Shown here one piece after another: positions 46,401-59,300 of a stretch of 64,000 nucleotides of DNA (its first letter is position 1; the number at the start of each line of letters is the position of its first letter). This stretch comes from Pterobdella sp. o SKG-2022. Its lineage: Eukaryota; Annelida; Clitellata; Hirudinida; Piscicolidae. The notes beneath the pieces were generated by a model that saw nothing but the letters and a program-made list of their open reading frames with translations, made no database searches and had not been told where the DNA came from. Position numbers and translations under genes: made by a program. The DNA lies in contig OZ038320.1 of assembly GCA_964035795.1 (NCBI GenBank), positions 13,809,126 to 13,873,125 on the forward strand, given 5' to 3'.

Positions 46401-47522
46401 TTGCAATAGTTTTCTGAAGTTTTTAGCTAAATAGAATTTTTAAATAGCGTCTCAACCATGCACTCAACAGCAGCTGATGCAAGGCAATCATACTCTCATT
46501 TGTTGAGGCTAGTGAAGAGCCTGCTGGATGGCCAGATCGATTCAACAGCCTACGAAGAGAGTCTCAGAGAGCTTTTCTGCACCAACGCATATCTTGCTTT
46601 CACTGCTGACAAACTCATTCAAGGCACCGTGAGGCAGGTCAGGAGACGGTAACCAGTTTTTGTATCATAATAATAATAGAATTTATTTATAAGACGTGAA
46701 ACAAAGCAGATAATCACTAGGTCCTAGTTAAAAATTTTTTTTCCGAATAGCTAAAAGTTGAAACACTAGAAAAGAAAAAGGCATACATCATTATTAATAA
46801 TTTCTTGCAGCTCCAACATATAAACACAGAGGAGATTTCAAGCTTATTGATCGACCTTTATAAGCAGTCACTCAACCAGGATGAATACTTGAAACGAGCT
46901 GAAGTCGTTTTATCTGGTGAACAGGCCTTCAAAATGATCTATGTTTGTCATGATCCTATGTTTCATCATAACTACCAAATCATTTGATTGAAAATTGCTT
47001 CAAAAAACTCTTAAAACCCTGAAGAACAAAGACCGAGGTCTGATGGACATCTACTTGATAACTCCCAGCAAGTCGTCAGATGAGGAGGATGACTACGACC
47101 ATGATAACCACAACGACAACAACACTAATTGGATGAAGGATATCGATAATTTAGCTAGCAAGAAGCATCATGATGACGGCAATGGAGTGAAGAAAAGAGG
47201 GGCAAGGAGGAGGAAAATGAGAATGTCTCAAAAGAATGCCTCATGCAAACTCTATCTTGCCAGGTTTTAAATCAATTGTGGTTTCAACGTATGATACGGT
47301 TGAATTGATTTAAAATTGAAACCTTTCCATCGAGTTTTAATCAGTATATTATATATAATCCACAAATCTTAATGTAGAAACACAAAGAAGACATCAGGAC
47401 AGAGGAGGGTGTGGAGTGAGGGTGAGGTGGAAGATAGTGAGGCGGTGGTGGAGAAAGGTCGCTACAAGATGAGGTTCCTCTTCTCCAATACTGGATCCTA
47501 CTTTTACTTCAAGGGCAAGAAG
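37464..47522 (+). CDS. SIN3A: Sin3 corepressor scaffold gene
   Basis: Sin3 scaffolds class I histone deacetylases for transcriptional repression in the nucleus. Exons: 37464-37544, 37667-37713, 38038-38197, 38724-39017, 39242-39319, 39571-39852, 39951-40094, 40223-40288, 40415-40491, 40632-40676, about 40811-40957, 41292-41389, 41503-41616, 41835-41923, 42160-42228, 42446-42578, 42682-42750, 43009-43071, 43297-43395, 43500-43605, 43768-43832, 43971-44145, 46474-46637, 46811-46942, 47025-47263 and 47378-47522. PAH1 is [40 protein letters not shown]2 is [33 protein letters not shown]3 lies around 40223-40676. The HDAC-interaction region has [46 protein letters not shown] and [19 protein letters not shown]. 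The C-terminal region has [19 protein letters not shown]. The single Sin3 cannot be split into A or B. The join at 40676-40811 and both termini are unresolved. Confidence 0.93.
41010..41200 (-). mobile_element. tRNA-derived SINE, copy 2
   Basis: The same element as at 32688. The minus-strand head has a perfect A box (TAGCTCAATGG) and B box (GGGTTCGATCCC); the body is GCAACTGTTCCACTTTGTG and the tail GCGCTTTATAAATACCACAT is followed by ATTAC and AAT repeats. It lies in the Sin3 intron before exon 41292-41389. The A and B boxes are better preserved than in copy 1, suggesting a younger insertion. Confidence 0.82.
44690..44960 (+). mobile_element. LINE 3' end with (GATT)n tail
   Basis: NFRQ-like then [35 protein letters not shown] and [14 protein letters not shown] match the C-terminal part of the LINE at 58400-60965 (which has RQLLSLLANRHLSLL and HAAETWPVTVSTLNRL). 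The 3' untranslated part, GAATGGAAAGGCGGACTTCA to GGTAAAGGAAAATGGGC, matches that element's 3' end as well. It terminates in TTGATTGATTGATTGATG, a short tetranucleotide tail typical of RTE-like insertions. An internal deletion joins LARI directly to the 3' UTR. It lies in a Sin3 intron. Confidence 0.8.
45270..46300 (-). mobile_element. Penelope-like element relic
   Basis: Minus-strand pieces match Penelope-type [22 protein letters not shown] and [24 protein letters not shown] (46070-46265) resemble the FV.SFDVVSLFT motif region. [20 protein letters not shown] (about 45675-45735) resembles the IKFTMEIE.DGKLPFLD block that is typical of Penelope elements. A Lys/Gln/Asn-rich remnant follows to 45316. 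Stops break every frame and no GIY-YIG domain was found. It is antisense within the long Sin3 intron 44146-46473. Confidence 0.6.
46660..46735. repeat. Short LINE/SINE tail-like remnant
   Basis: ATAATAATAATAGAATTTAT followed by TTATAAGACGTGAAACAAAG resembles, in reverse, the TTTATAAATA..(ATT)n tails seen on the SINEs here. It is immediately downstream of Sin3 exon 46474-46637. Only the tail is present. Confidence 0.3.
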
Positions 47523-48319
47523 GTTTGTTTAGTCATATTGGGGTTTCATTCTTGTTATGGAGCTTTGAACCCTTCCATCATCAACCTTAACTGTATTTGT
47601 ATGCATGTTTCTTTTTGAATGGTTCTATGTAGTTCATTTCAACAAGATAATATTAAATAATATTCTATTGTATATCAAAGTTTTTATTTGTTATGAACCC
47701 ATCTCAATTTTTATTTTTGGAGGCTCAAAATTTTATTATTGACAATTTACAGAAAGGAATACTTGAAAAGAAAAATTTCAGTTTCACCAATATTGGAAAA
47801 AAATAATTCATGTAAACAATTGGTTTAAATCTGTTATAAAAAATAGAATAATTAAGGCGTTTCGTAGTTTATGCAGTCTTCAATAAATTCATTTTTCATA
47901 TTTATTTTAAAATTTTAAGATTTTTTGTATAAAATAAAATTATTAAACAAATGAATTATTTTTTACTTTAAAAATTGATGAAACATGCGAATGCCGCTAA
48001 GCAAACAAGAGTTTGCGGTGGTTTATATGATATTATGGGATCATGGACCCTCTTTGATCACTTCTCATTTGTCTATAAACATTTCTTTTCTGATTAAAGA
48101 AAAATAATCAGTATGAAAGATATTTCTGTATCTAAATAGTTGGTGTTAGTGGCCACAAAACTTGAATTTAATATATTTTTTCAACTTATGAAGAATTTTC
48201 TTTCAAAAAATTCATTACTTGAAAAGTATCAGATAAAAGTTTCAAGTAGTTGAAACCTTATCATTATTCATTAGTTAATGAATTATGTTGAGGTCTCACT
48301 TATCGAAAGTTTTAGTTAA
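47523..48319. other. AT-rich non-coding stretch after last recognised Sin3 exon
   Basis: No frame here continues the Sin3 protein past GKK at 47522, although a good GTTTGT donor follows. I see no repeat, RNA gene or exon in this stretch. Confidence 0.3.
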
Positions 48320-49075
48320 TTTGTAGGCAGTCCAATTCTTCTTTCCAAATGCAATCTTTCTACTGAAGTCACCTTTTGACGCCACTAAACTTTCAGTATC
48401 GTCCAAACTGAAAATATTAGGCGTAACTCTTGATCCTAGCCTCTACTTCACACACCTTGCCTCTCAGATTGTACAAGCGTCCAACTTTCCTTTTCATGCG
48501 ATCAAACAAGTACGCAAATTCCTACCCTTAAAACTGCCGTTGCCTTAACTATCTCTAGTTCTTTCCAGGCTCGACTATTGTAACTCTTTTTTTGTGAACT
48601 TCCAAACTGTCTCATTTATAAGTTTCACTCTCTCCAAAATCGCACTGCCAAGCCGACTACTATTCTTTATCTCGTGCTTGCCTCGATCGCCTTTATTAGT
48701 TGCCGGTCGCACTAAGAGCCCAGTTAAAATTACTGTGGCTCACCGCTAATATTCTATGTTTCAACCAGCCGGCTTACTTATATGAGCTTCTTTTTATCAG
48801 ACAGACTCATGAGTCGCTCAAGTCTTCGAACTCTGGTTTATGGCTGCATCTACCTGTCTCTTCTAACTCTTTTTCGCATATCGCCCCTTACTTATGGAAT
48901 TCTCTCCCACTTAATCTTCGTTTCTCATCTACCATTAAATATTTTTGCAAGCGTTTAAAAATGGATCTTTATAGCCGCATATCTTTGCCTTAGTTCTTTT
49001 GACTACACAAGCGCCTTTGCAGCAAACCTAGTTTGCAAATTGCGCGCCTTACAAATGAATAATAATAATTTCTTT
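48320..49075 (+). mobile_element. CR1/L2-like LINE 3' fragment
   Basis: Frame-broken pieces read QFFFPNAIFLLKSPFDATKL, SSKLKILGVTLDPSLYF, LPVALRAQLKLLWLTANIL, QPAYLYELL and FSHIAPYLWNSLPLNLRFSS then IKYFCKRLKMDLY. This is the standard C-terminal order of CR1/L2-clade LINEs (thumb region, 'LPV..R..K', 'P.LWN.LP..LR', 'FK..LK..L'). It ends in TTGCGCGCCTTACAAATGAA and an (AAT)n-type tail. At least three frameshifts or stops are present. The RT core is absent, so it is a 5'-truncated dead copy. Confidence 0.8.
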
Positions 49076-51336
49076 TGAATATACGTGTTTGAAAAAATTT
49101 CTTCATAATTTTAAGAAACTATATAAAATTAAAGTTAATAGCAAAAACACGATATTTTTAAAATTGTTTAAAAATACTATTTTTTTGTATTTTTTACTTA
49201 GATCGACTTTTTAAAATTAGAATTATGCGTAATTTCAATTATGGAAAATTGTCTCATCCATTCAAGATCTATCGAGGATTATCATAAAAGTTAGAAACAT
49301 ACATATTTCAAATTGAAACTGGTGTAACATGAGGTGACAGATCATCTCAATATTTATTCATTATCTGACTAGATTTTGTTCTAATAGATTGTGGAAAAAT
49401 TTAAAGCTACCAGCAAAAGCAGTAGATACCCCAAAAAGTCAATAATGTAAATTGAGTTAACGTTATTACTCTGTTAGCTGACAAAAATCTTAACGCCCCA
49501 GACCGGATACACATTTTAAAGGAACCAGCAACCTAGAAAAACAAGATCAACATCATCAAGGATAACCTGAATAAAAAGACTTCAAATTTGAAGCAAGAAT
49601 TTTGACACAAAAAAAAAAACAAAATTTTTGCTTAAAAATAAAATCTAAGATTTTTTTTATACGAGAAAATAAAAAGTTAGTTAGCTTTTGAGAAGATTAT
49701 AATATTTGATCTAACCATTTGACTTTAAAATATTAACCATGATTTTTCCATAACTTCATTATATTGACAAAACATGTTGAAAGAGGAATGTTATCTGACG
49801 AAGCAAAAGTAAAAGGTGTCAAAAGCATATAAAGTGTTAGCAATATTTTGCCTACAGTTTAAGGCATAATGGTTTACCGTTAAGATTGTACATCACAAAC
49901 AATTATCATAGATATTCTTTTAAAAATCACTGGTCAAAACAACCAAGAATTATATTTTAAAAAGATTATTAGTTTAATTTGTTTCAAATTGGAAAAAACT
50001 TCTACTTAGCTAATCCTATTAGATAATTTCTTATCATGCATTTCATAAGCTAATACCGTTAATGTCTCTTATTGCTCTTTGATATTTTTAATAAAATTTA
50101 AGATCTACAACCAAATTAAATCGCACACATTTTTTGGATTAAACTCATTAACTCCTCAAATGGAAGGCCTTTTACGCAAGTTAATATAAACATGATTTAT
50201 AAGTGCCAATGAAGACTAACGACATTCAAAAGTTCAATTTTTATTTTTCATTCCATTGTCACAACCTTCAAGTATTTTGTTTATTTCCTTCTAGTTATGC
50301 AGTTTTATAATGAGTTTCTTCGTGAACTCAGTATTACTTTTCTTTGAACTGAATAAATCTTATGATACTTTGCCTGATATCAGCCTTTTAATAACTAGAG
50401 GTTTGAACGATGGAAGAAAAAAGTACTTAATGTAAGTCAAACTTACAAAGCTTTTTGAACAAAATATCCGTTTAATATAAACCTTGTTTTCAAACAGCTT
50501 AATAAAATCTTGTATAATTGTGAAAAGAACATAAAACGTTGGTGCATGAAAAGAAACAAATGAAATTTAAAAATACTAAAAAACGTATAAAATAAATACA
50601 TAAATAAATGAAAGTAATATTTATGCAACTTAATCGGGAGATTAATGTTTTCATTATTGATCCCAGGTTTTCAAGCGAACTCCTACAACTTTATAAAACA
50701 TCCGTTCAATTATATAATATATTTATTTTGTCGAGAAAGTTCGATCTATATGGAAAAAATTCAACTTTTAGAGCTGCTGAGTGACCCTTCTATAAGCACC
50801 AGTGTCCATCTGGTGTGAGTGGCATGTTTGACTGAATTGGATGAATATGTGCTTGTAAATTTAACATAAGCGGGCATTGTTTGCTTTGTTTTATTCACAG
50901 TAAAAGAATTATGAAGCGTCTTTTATATTACTAATACTGGTACAACGTTATTTAGTTTTTATGAAGTGAAGTTTTAAAATTTTTTTAAAATATTAAACTT
51001 TTTGCCCCTCCTACAACCTCACTTCTCAATACCGTTATAACTAACAAGCAATAATTTGTTTAAACAATATCTTCAACGTTATTGGTCAGTATTTCTATGT
51101 CATTTCCGCCTCTTCTGTTTTGCTCATATTTCATTGGCTCAATCTTTTTTCTTCTATTGGTGGAAGATATTTTATGAAACATTTTGATTGGTCAATCAAA
51201 GCACACAAATTATAAATTCATCCAAACCATACTTTGAGTGTGAGAAAAATAAAATTTAGATTGTTCTAAATTTGTTAAATCGTTAAAGTTTGTCTTGATA
51301 TTTTGAAGCTTTGTTTTTTGTTGTAGATCTATTAAA
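49076..51336. other. Non-genic region with possible very old RT remnants
   Basis: Mostly AT-rich non-coding DNA upstream of the T-box gene. Two short stretches weakly echo LINE RT blocks: LADKNLNAPDRIHILKEPAT near 49480-49540 (compare the NKSPGPDGIHP block) and FFELNKSYDTLPDISLLI near 50340-50395 (compare the motif-A block DLSKAFDTVPH). They are too decayed to assign. The Sin3 C-terminal exon was also sought here and not found. Confidence 0.25.
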
Positions 51337-54300
51337 ATGAATTCAAACAACATAAAAGTGAAACTCCAAGAGACTCACTTATGGGAAGAATTTAACACAA
51401 TAACCAATGAGATGATTGTGACTAAAAATGGAAGGTAAGCTTGTTAAATGTTTCTGTAAATAAGTTCTTATTCTGCTGGGATATTTCGTCCAATTTGTCA
51501 AGCATCGCCAAATGAAGTGTAATCCAGTTTTATCATATCTATTCTACTTAAAAAGCAATGATTAAACAGTTAAAATGTTAGAGTTACTGAATATTTATCG
51601 ACTTTTCTTGTTTCTTATCTGGCTTCTGGATCAAATTTATGTAATTTCTTATAAACTATTGGGATGGCATAGAAACAAGCTTTATAACATGAAAGAATTA
51701 TAAGTTGTAGAAAAATTTTCAATGCGGTAACATCTAGTATGTTTAATATTCAGATTCAATTTTCATTCAAGCATGCTTTTATAAGTAATATTTATGCAAA
51801 ACGAAACTTGATTCTATAACAAAAAGAAAATTTTTCAAACATTCTTGCTTGAAAGAATAAAATATGAAAAGGGTTTCATGAAATAGCTGCTACAAACTCA
51901 CAACACTTTAAGTCTAGAACAATCCACTCAAAACTTCATTCGAAAACAAATAATTTACTTATATTTAAACAATCTCATACGGTTTTGTTTACTTCAGACG
52001 CATGTTTCCAGTGATAAACGTCAGTATGGCTGGCTTGGAAGAGACAAGTCTCTACTCCATATACTTGCAGTTTGTCAAGGTGGTACAGACCTTGTTTATT
52101 TGTGTCTGTTGCAAATAAGTAACCAATATGAAATATTTAATAATGGAACCATGATTATCTATACCAATATCATCTGTTGGTCAAATTCACAAGAATTTCA
52201 ATTTTTTGTTATTAAATGCGTAATTTATAAAATTTTCCTATTGACTTTCTTATAGAAATACGAGGATAGGGAATTGAATTCTTTAAATATTTGTCAGGTT
52301 GATTCTCAAAGAAGGAAGTTTGTCAATGGTCTCTGGATCAACAATAACAACAACAACAGCAATTTTGATAGCAATGACAAACATAATAGAAATTACCACT
52401 CTTCTGAGACTAACTCACATCTCCACAATGGACACTCTGATCGAAGACAAAAAGAGGGTGGTGGGTGTGTGGGTGGTGGCAGGCATAAGGTGAGAGATGC
52501 CAACAAGGATGTGCTTCTGAAAGTATCTGAGAAAAAAAAGAAAATCGAAAAAGAAGAAATGAAAAAAAGTTATCTTTTTTTTGATTATTTTTAAATTTTT
52601 TGAAATTTATTAAGCATTTAGGAAACTAATTCAGTGATATAATTGCCTGGCATTGATGTACGGTATGCATAAAAAAGGTTTTCAGCCCTCGTTTCAGTGT
52701 TGTTATTTTAATTAAATTTTTTTGAGACTTTCAAAATGAACTTTTAAACAAATGAACATGACAGGGTTCGTGTACTTGCACCCTGACTCTCCAAACTTCG
52801 GGTGTCATTGGAACGATGGACTGGTCTCCTTCTCCAAGGTCGGTTTTCTGCATAGTTTTTTTGTGAATTCAAATTCAAACTAAGGTTCTATAAAATTATA
52901 AAAACATGCTTCTAAATAATTGTAAGAGGTTTTAAATTCGCTATAATGGTTTCTGAACTTTTAAGGTTGAGAGGTAATGTAAAAATAATTTCAAGTAGCG
53001 TCAATGCACTGCTGAAATATGAAAACCAAAGTTCATTTTGGGTTCGGATTGGGACTCAACACGATTTATAAACCCGACAACCCGCCAGAAGAGCTTAGTG
53101 GGAACTGTTGATGTACCTTCATTTACATTCTGAACACTCCGTACTGAAAAGATTAGAAACACTGATTTTTTCATTCTCCAAACGCACAACTTTTCATTTA
53201 TCACTTAAGTTTTTAAGGAAATTAGTTCATTGAAAAATACTTTATACTGCTATATATCTGGTGATCTAGAAAACTTGCTCTAACTGAATAATTTTTTCAA
53301 AACACCTCAAATGTCATTGCAATCTAAGATCAAACTGAGTTGAAACTGCAGTCAGTTTTAGTTGACTCAGTTTAATGCTGATTAGCCTTGTTTAGTTCCA
53401 CTTTGGAATATAGGTGCTTCTCTGGTCCAGCTTATACATCCTTCAACGCTAAAATAATTATAGTTTAGCTGGGACAATCCAATAAAGATTAAAATCTATC
53501 ATTCGAAAAAAAATATTAAAGCTTAGGGGATTTTTCAGTTTATAACCTGAAACGTGTCTTTAAATGTTGAAGATTCTAAATTAATGTGGTTTTTACAATT
53601 TTCTTCTTGTCCCATCATACATTTAGTTATCAATTCTGAATTTGAAAAAACAATTCTAACTTCAAAATCACTGAAAGATTATTGACTATATTTGAGAGGT
53701 TTTCAAAAAGCGGTGTCACATTTTGTGGTACTTTCAAAATGATAAGTTTCATATAGTTGATCAATAAAATTTTGCTTTTTAGAGAAACATCTATGAAGTT
53801 TATAAATTATAATTCAAATTATTTCATTAATTTTACTATATTGACATTTTTAAAAATATTTTTAATGCTTCTTTCAAACCAAAAAGTTCATCAGATCATC
53901 AAAACCACTTTTGCTACTTACGGATTCTACAAAGAAAATTCTGTGAAGTATTATGTAAATAAAAATGTAGCAAACTGTTCAGCTAAAACTTAATGAAACA
54001 TTTAAACGTATTGATATCAAAATGAATTTATCAGTTATTATTCTTGATGTTTATGGGTCGGTCGAATGTGGCATATGCATTCTCTAGAGTCTCAGTTATG
54101 CGAATTATTTTCAAATGCTTAATTTACTTTTTTCCAAAAACATCGTGTATAATTTTGATTACTTTAAAATTAAAAAAAATATTCTTTAAAAATATTCAAG
54201 AAAACAGTTTTTAAAGGTAAAATAAGCAACTTCGATTGAGACTAGTAACTTCGTTATTGTTTACTTCAAGAAAATTTTGAATTTTTGAAATAATATGAAA

Positions 54301-55609
54301 ACATATTTTCATTTTATTCATTTAAACATAATTTATAAATTAATTTATTTTTTCATTTACTTTTTCTTTCACTATTCGAAGGTCAAACTAACTAACAAAG
54401 TAGATTGTCCGAAGGGCCAGGTGGGTGTGTTGCTTGGCAATCATATTGCTGCAAATGATCGATTTTTTATTTATTGATTTCCATTTAAAAGGTTTATTTG
54501 GATTCTCTTCACAAATACGTCCCTCAAATAATCATCGTTAAAATCAACGGAGAAAGTGCCGATAAAAGCAAGAAAACAAATAATAAAACAAAAACAAGAT
54601 TAATTGATCTTTTACAAGATAAAAAAAATAGCAATCTCACCAGCGAAGTAACAATGCATAAAAAGCGACAAACTGAACATGTAGTGAACAATAGTGGCAA
54701 TCAAGTTGTGGGTATTTTCACGTTTCCTGTGACGTCCTTTATTGCCGTGACCGCTTACCAAAACGAAGAGGTTATAAAAAGCAAACGCTAATTATTTATT
54801 TTTGAATAATATAGTAAGAAAGATCATACTTTCAAAGCAATTGTTTATGAGACGCCAACAGTCTTATTGCCCCAGTTTCTCGTTTTAACTAGAATTCAAA
54901 TTCAAACCACCAAAATTAAACTTATTCATCAAAAACGTTACTTTTGTAGGTAACCAGCTTAAAAGTCAAACACAACCCATTTGCCAAAGGATTTCAAGAA
55001 AGGTTGTTCGATAAGTTTAAAATAGAATTTTTGAATGGATGACGTCAGTGAGACTTTATTATTGAACCTGCATACACGACCTAATATCATTATTCATTTA
55101 CACACCAGAAGAGACACCCCTGCAGACCACACAGGTTCTATTTCATTCTAGTTTGTATTGTCAGCTATTAATATATTTAGTACTGCTATATATAATGTTT
55201 TCACTTACATATTTTAGTACGTTTTGGAACTTACCTAAGTTCTTTTTGTTATATTCTAGCGACACCAGCAGGCTCTTTTCACTCGTTGCAACCACCCATG
55301 CAACCAACCCGGCAATGCCCCAACGAATACGCTTTCCAGAACGTACAACCACTTTTAAAGAAACCAGAAAGAACCTACTTGAACCCACAATACGACTTTC
55401 GTGAATTTAATGAAGTGTCTTACAATTATTATAAGCAGCCACAATGGCAAAACTACACACCGTACTCTTATAACAACCACAATGACTTCCTCGTTCCATG
55501 CTCAAATCCCGAATACAACCTCAGTGACTACTCAGTCTGTTCACTATATAATAACAACAACTTTGAATATACTTTGGGTGAAAACTATTACCTTTACGAG
55601 AGATTATGA
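51337..55609 (+). CDS. TBXT-like: Brachyury-like T-box transcription factor
   Basis: Exons: 51337-51434, 51998-52079, 52298 to about 52489, 52765-52838, 54382-54420, 54492-54770, 54950-55002, 55109-55134 and 55260-55609 (TGA). The T-box starts almost at the N-terminus: [102 protein letters not shown] and [15 protein letters not shown]. These are the DNA-contact and dimer regions in the usual order, and [11 protein letters not shown] plus [10 protein letters not shown] favours Brachyury over Eomes/Tbx2-type genes. Two insertions sit inside the domain: about 40 Asn/His/Gly-rich residues after NGLW and about 45 Lys/Asn-rich residues after [10 protein letters not shown]. The C-terminal exon is rich in Tyr, Asn and Pro and has no recognised repression motif. 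The 3' end of exon 3 is ambiguous: an earlier GTGGTG donor restores phase with exon 4. Confidence 0.9.
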
Positions 55610-56332
55610 AGTTGTTCAGATGTCATTTGAAATAAGGGAAAAAATTTGATTGTAATCTATAATCTTTGATCATCTACACTTTATATCATTTGAATAATAT
55701 ATAAAGTCATTATGAAAAATTAAAAAAATTGATTTAGATTATTGGGTACAAAAATACAATAATGATTTTTGAAGGCGTCAAGCATAATGAAATAAAAATA
55801 CCAATTATATATTTAATATGATTCAACAAAATAAAAACATTAATACTCTCGAAAATATGATCATACATAAGCTATAGTACCAACCCTAAATTTAATGGCT
55901 AATAAGCTTAGAGACTGTGTAACACCCTATAAAACGATAATAAAAGCACTAAAGTCATTCCTTCTACATATTACATAAAATTTGATTGAATCAAAACGAT
56001 CAAAACTTAAAATAACATAACAATTATAACAAATCAGAGTAATGACAACAGTTGATAACGAGATTAAATGATGTCATGTAAAAACTTAACTAACACGCGT
56101 CTAAAAATACTAATTCTTCACACGAAGTTAATGAACTACCATTATTATGTATTCAATATTTATTTATAAATGCAAAATGATCTAGTACCACTCTATTAGA
56201 TGAGTAATACTATTACATTAACTGATTTAATCTTATTTGAACAATATTCTACAGCATTAGAAAAAATTATAGTTTTTAAACATTTCTAAACTGCAATCAT
56301 TTGAGTCATAAATGTCTGGATGGAAGAAGGCA
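55610..56332. other. Convergent spacer
   Basis: The interval lies between the T-box stop (55609, +) and the stop of the RRM gene (56333-56335, -). It is AT-rich, with ATAAAA/AATAAA-like sites near 55790-55800 that could end the T-box transcript. No further gene or repeat is recognised. Confidence 0.35.
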
Positions 56333-59300
56333 TTATAGCTGGCCAAAGGGTTGGAATGAGCTGGTGGGAGGAAAAAGGATGGCCATGGGGGATGGGATCA
56401 CCTGCAAGGAACATGAATGAAGTTGTGATAGTCTATTATGTGCATTCTTACAACATCGAAGCTAACGAAGGCATTTTGAGGGTAAAAACAGATAAACTTG
56501 AAGATTTCACTATTATTAACATCGATAAAATCGGAAATTAGGACTGTGTTTATCAACTGAAAATTATATTCCGAAGGAATTAAAGAATGCTCCATAAAAT
56601 AATTCACAGTCGAACAAAAACCTTAGCGAAAACATCGTGAATATTGTTGTAAAACCCTTATACGTGCAGTTCTAAATACAAATTAAATTTATAACACACC
56701 GTGAAACAGGTGCTAATTTTTCACCCGACCTGTTTCCAAATTTTGCATTTTTAAAAAAATTCTGATGTTTTACCTATGTGAAATCATTAAAACTTTTTGA
56801 GGCTTTAGCATAAATTTTCAAGCTTGCAAGTGCAATTGCAGTACAAAAATGTCAATTTTAAAAAAAAATAAATTAAGGCGAAGTTCTCTTAGATTAACAA
56901 TGTCGAAAAATTTTAATTTTTTGCAAATTTTTTTTTTGTAATTCAATGGTGATTATCACAATGAATTAAAGATTGAACATAAAAAGAACAATATATATGA
57001 CAATGAAGTAAACTTCTATACTTTCGTTTGCTCATAACAGATCTATTAATGCATTTTAAATACTGGATCTTTAAATTTTTTTGGTCGTTTGATTAACTAG
57101 TTTATTTAATTAACCACAAAATTATATAAAAAGTTTAAACTAACCAAATCAAATTTATAAGCTATTTTCTCCATCGTTATAAATGTTTAGCGTTTTTATG
57201 TTTCCAGAAAAGTGAGACCAAATTAACGAATCTTTAATAAAATACTAAAAATTGAATTGAAAAGCTTATAATAATAACAATTGGTGACTACATTGAAAGA
57301 CCATAGAAACTACTTACCTGGGGAAACCTGGGCATGGTGGAGGGTGGGTAGGGTAGTTGAAATGAAGGAGAATTAGCGAAAGGTAGGTTGTTGTTGCTTG
57401 ATACAAAGTTGTTATTGCTTTGTCGACCTCCAAATAAGCCTTCCTCATTTTTACTCATGCCTGACAAGTTGCCTTGGTTGAAGGCGCTGTTGGTTGAAAG
57501 TGGTTAAGAGATTTCTCGGCTGTAAAAAGTGCTGCTCATGAAAATTCGCGCAACTTTAGACCTACAACGTATAATTTTTGTTAAACTATTTCACTGAAAA
57601 ACTTTTGTAAAATAAATAAACTGATTGAAACATAACGTTTTAGAGTTATTTAAAACTCGTCGGTCCAATAAATCGTTCCAATTCACGCATCTTTTATTTC
57701 TCTTAAATATAAATACAATGATTTTAGCCCATGCCTCAAATGCGCGGTTTATTTTGAGTGATTTGTGAAGGAAACTGAATAAATTTGAAAATATAATTGT
57801 TTAACTGTTATATTTTCACGAAATTATTCATTTTCAAAGCTTTTTAAGAAAAGTAACTTCACAACAAAATTTTTTCCGTTCACAAATTATTTAAAAAACT
57901 GTGCGACTTTATATAAGCAGAACTATCTAGTACCTGACCTACTAAATTTAACATTGAATTTTTATACATGAATGAAATCAAATGACACTATATAACATAG
58001 ACTTTTCTCAATTAATTAATTTAATAAGATTATACTGCGGCCATGTCTCAGTAACTAGGGTTGACAGCAGTCCGCCTAGATTATTGATACCATTATAAAA
58101 TAATTAATATAAGACAATTTATTCGAGGAAAATTTTTATAGGCAGTTAGCCCGAGCTAAAGTTCAATTTGGAATTATTGAAATCAAGATTCGCCGTTCCT
58201 ACACTTGAAACGTTGGCCTTGCTGTTGTCAATATGTAGAAGGATCATCCGCTGAGACGAATAAGAACGAGATCAGAGTATCAGTTTGTCGATATTTGATA
58301 GCAAAGTTTACTTTTATTCCAGTTTTAACAGAAAAGCAGTTTCAATTTGGAGACGTTATCTTCGGTGCAGTTTAACGTCATGCCCAAGACCAAATATCAA
58401 TCGATCAAAAAAACCCTTTTATAGCTCGTTTTCCTTTACCAAGGGTTGGGCTTTTTGAAAGTTCTATCTCGAAGTCGGCCTTTCCATTCAGAGCTATCGA
58501 ATGGAAACACACAAACCATGTCTAGCTTTTTTTATCATTCAATATGAGCACATTCCAAGTCTTTTTGGGCTTATCAGGTTTCTTGCAAGAACCTAAATCC
58601 AACTTTCGCACCTGAGAAATCCAACCCACGCTACGCTCTACATGTCCAAACCACCTCATCCTGCTTGTACGAAGAACTACCTCAACATCCCGAATGCCAA
58701 GTTTTGAAAGGAATGAGTGAGAGCAAACGTTATCATTCGTTTTGATGTTGCACATCCAGCGAATCATGGCAAGGTCATTTCGTCTAAGGCGGTTCAATGT
58801 GGAAACTGTTACGGGCCATGTTTCAGCAGCATGTAACATAGCTCTTTTGACACAGATTGAATAGACACAGCCTCTGGTCAATAATGATAAATGACGATTA
58901 GCAAGGAGTGAAAGAAGTTGGCGAAAGTTAGCCCAGAGACACTTATAACGTGTTATTGAAGCAAGCTCACATCCACCACCTGCAGATAACATATCGCCAA
59001 GATAACAGAACTCTGGGACAACTTCCAGTTTTTCATCACCTATCATCACTTTCTTTACTGATCTCCCATCAACAGGCCGTGCTGTACCAAGACAACGAGT
59101 GCATCGAAAGTTAGAGGGCCTTTTATGCCGCTGAATTTCATGTGTACTCATTGCCTGCAGCCTTCACACTTGGTAGCATTTTTACCCACACCTGCTTGGC
59201 ATACACCACAAGGATACTTCCCAGATTTTCTCAAAACATCAAGGTTCGAACCAGAAACCATTAGCTTTGTCTTACCCATATTCACCCTCAACCCCTTTTT

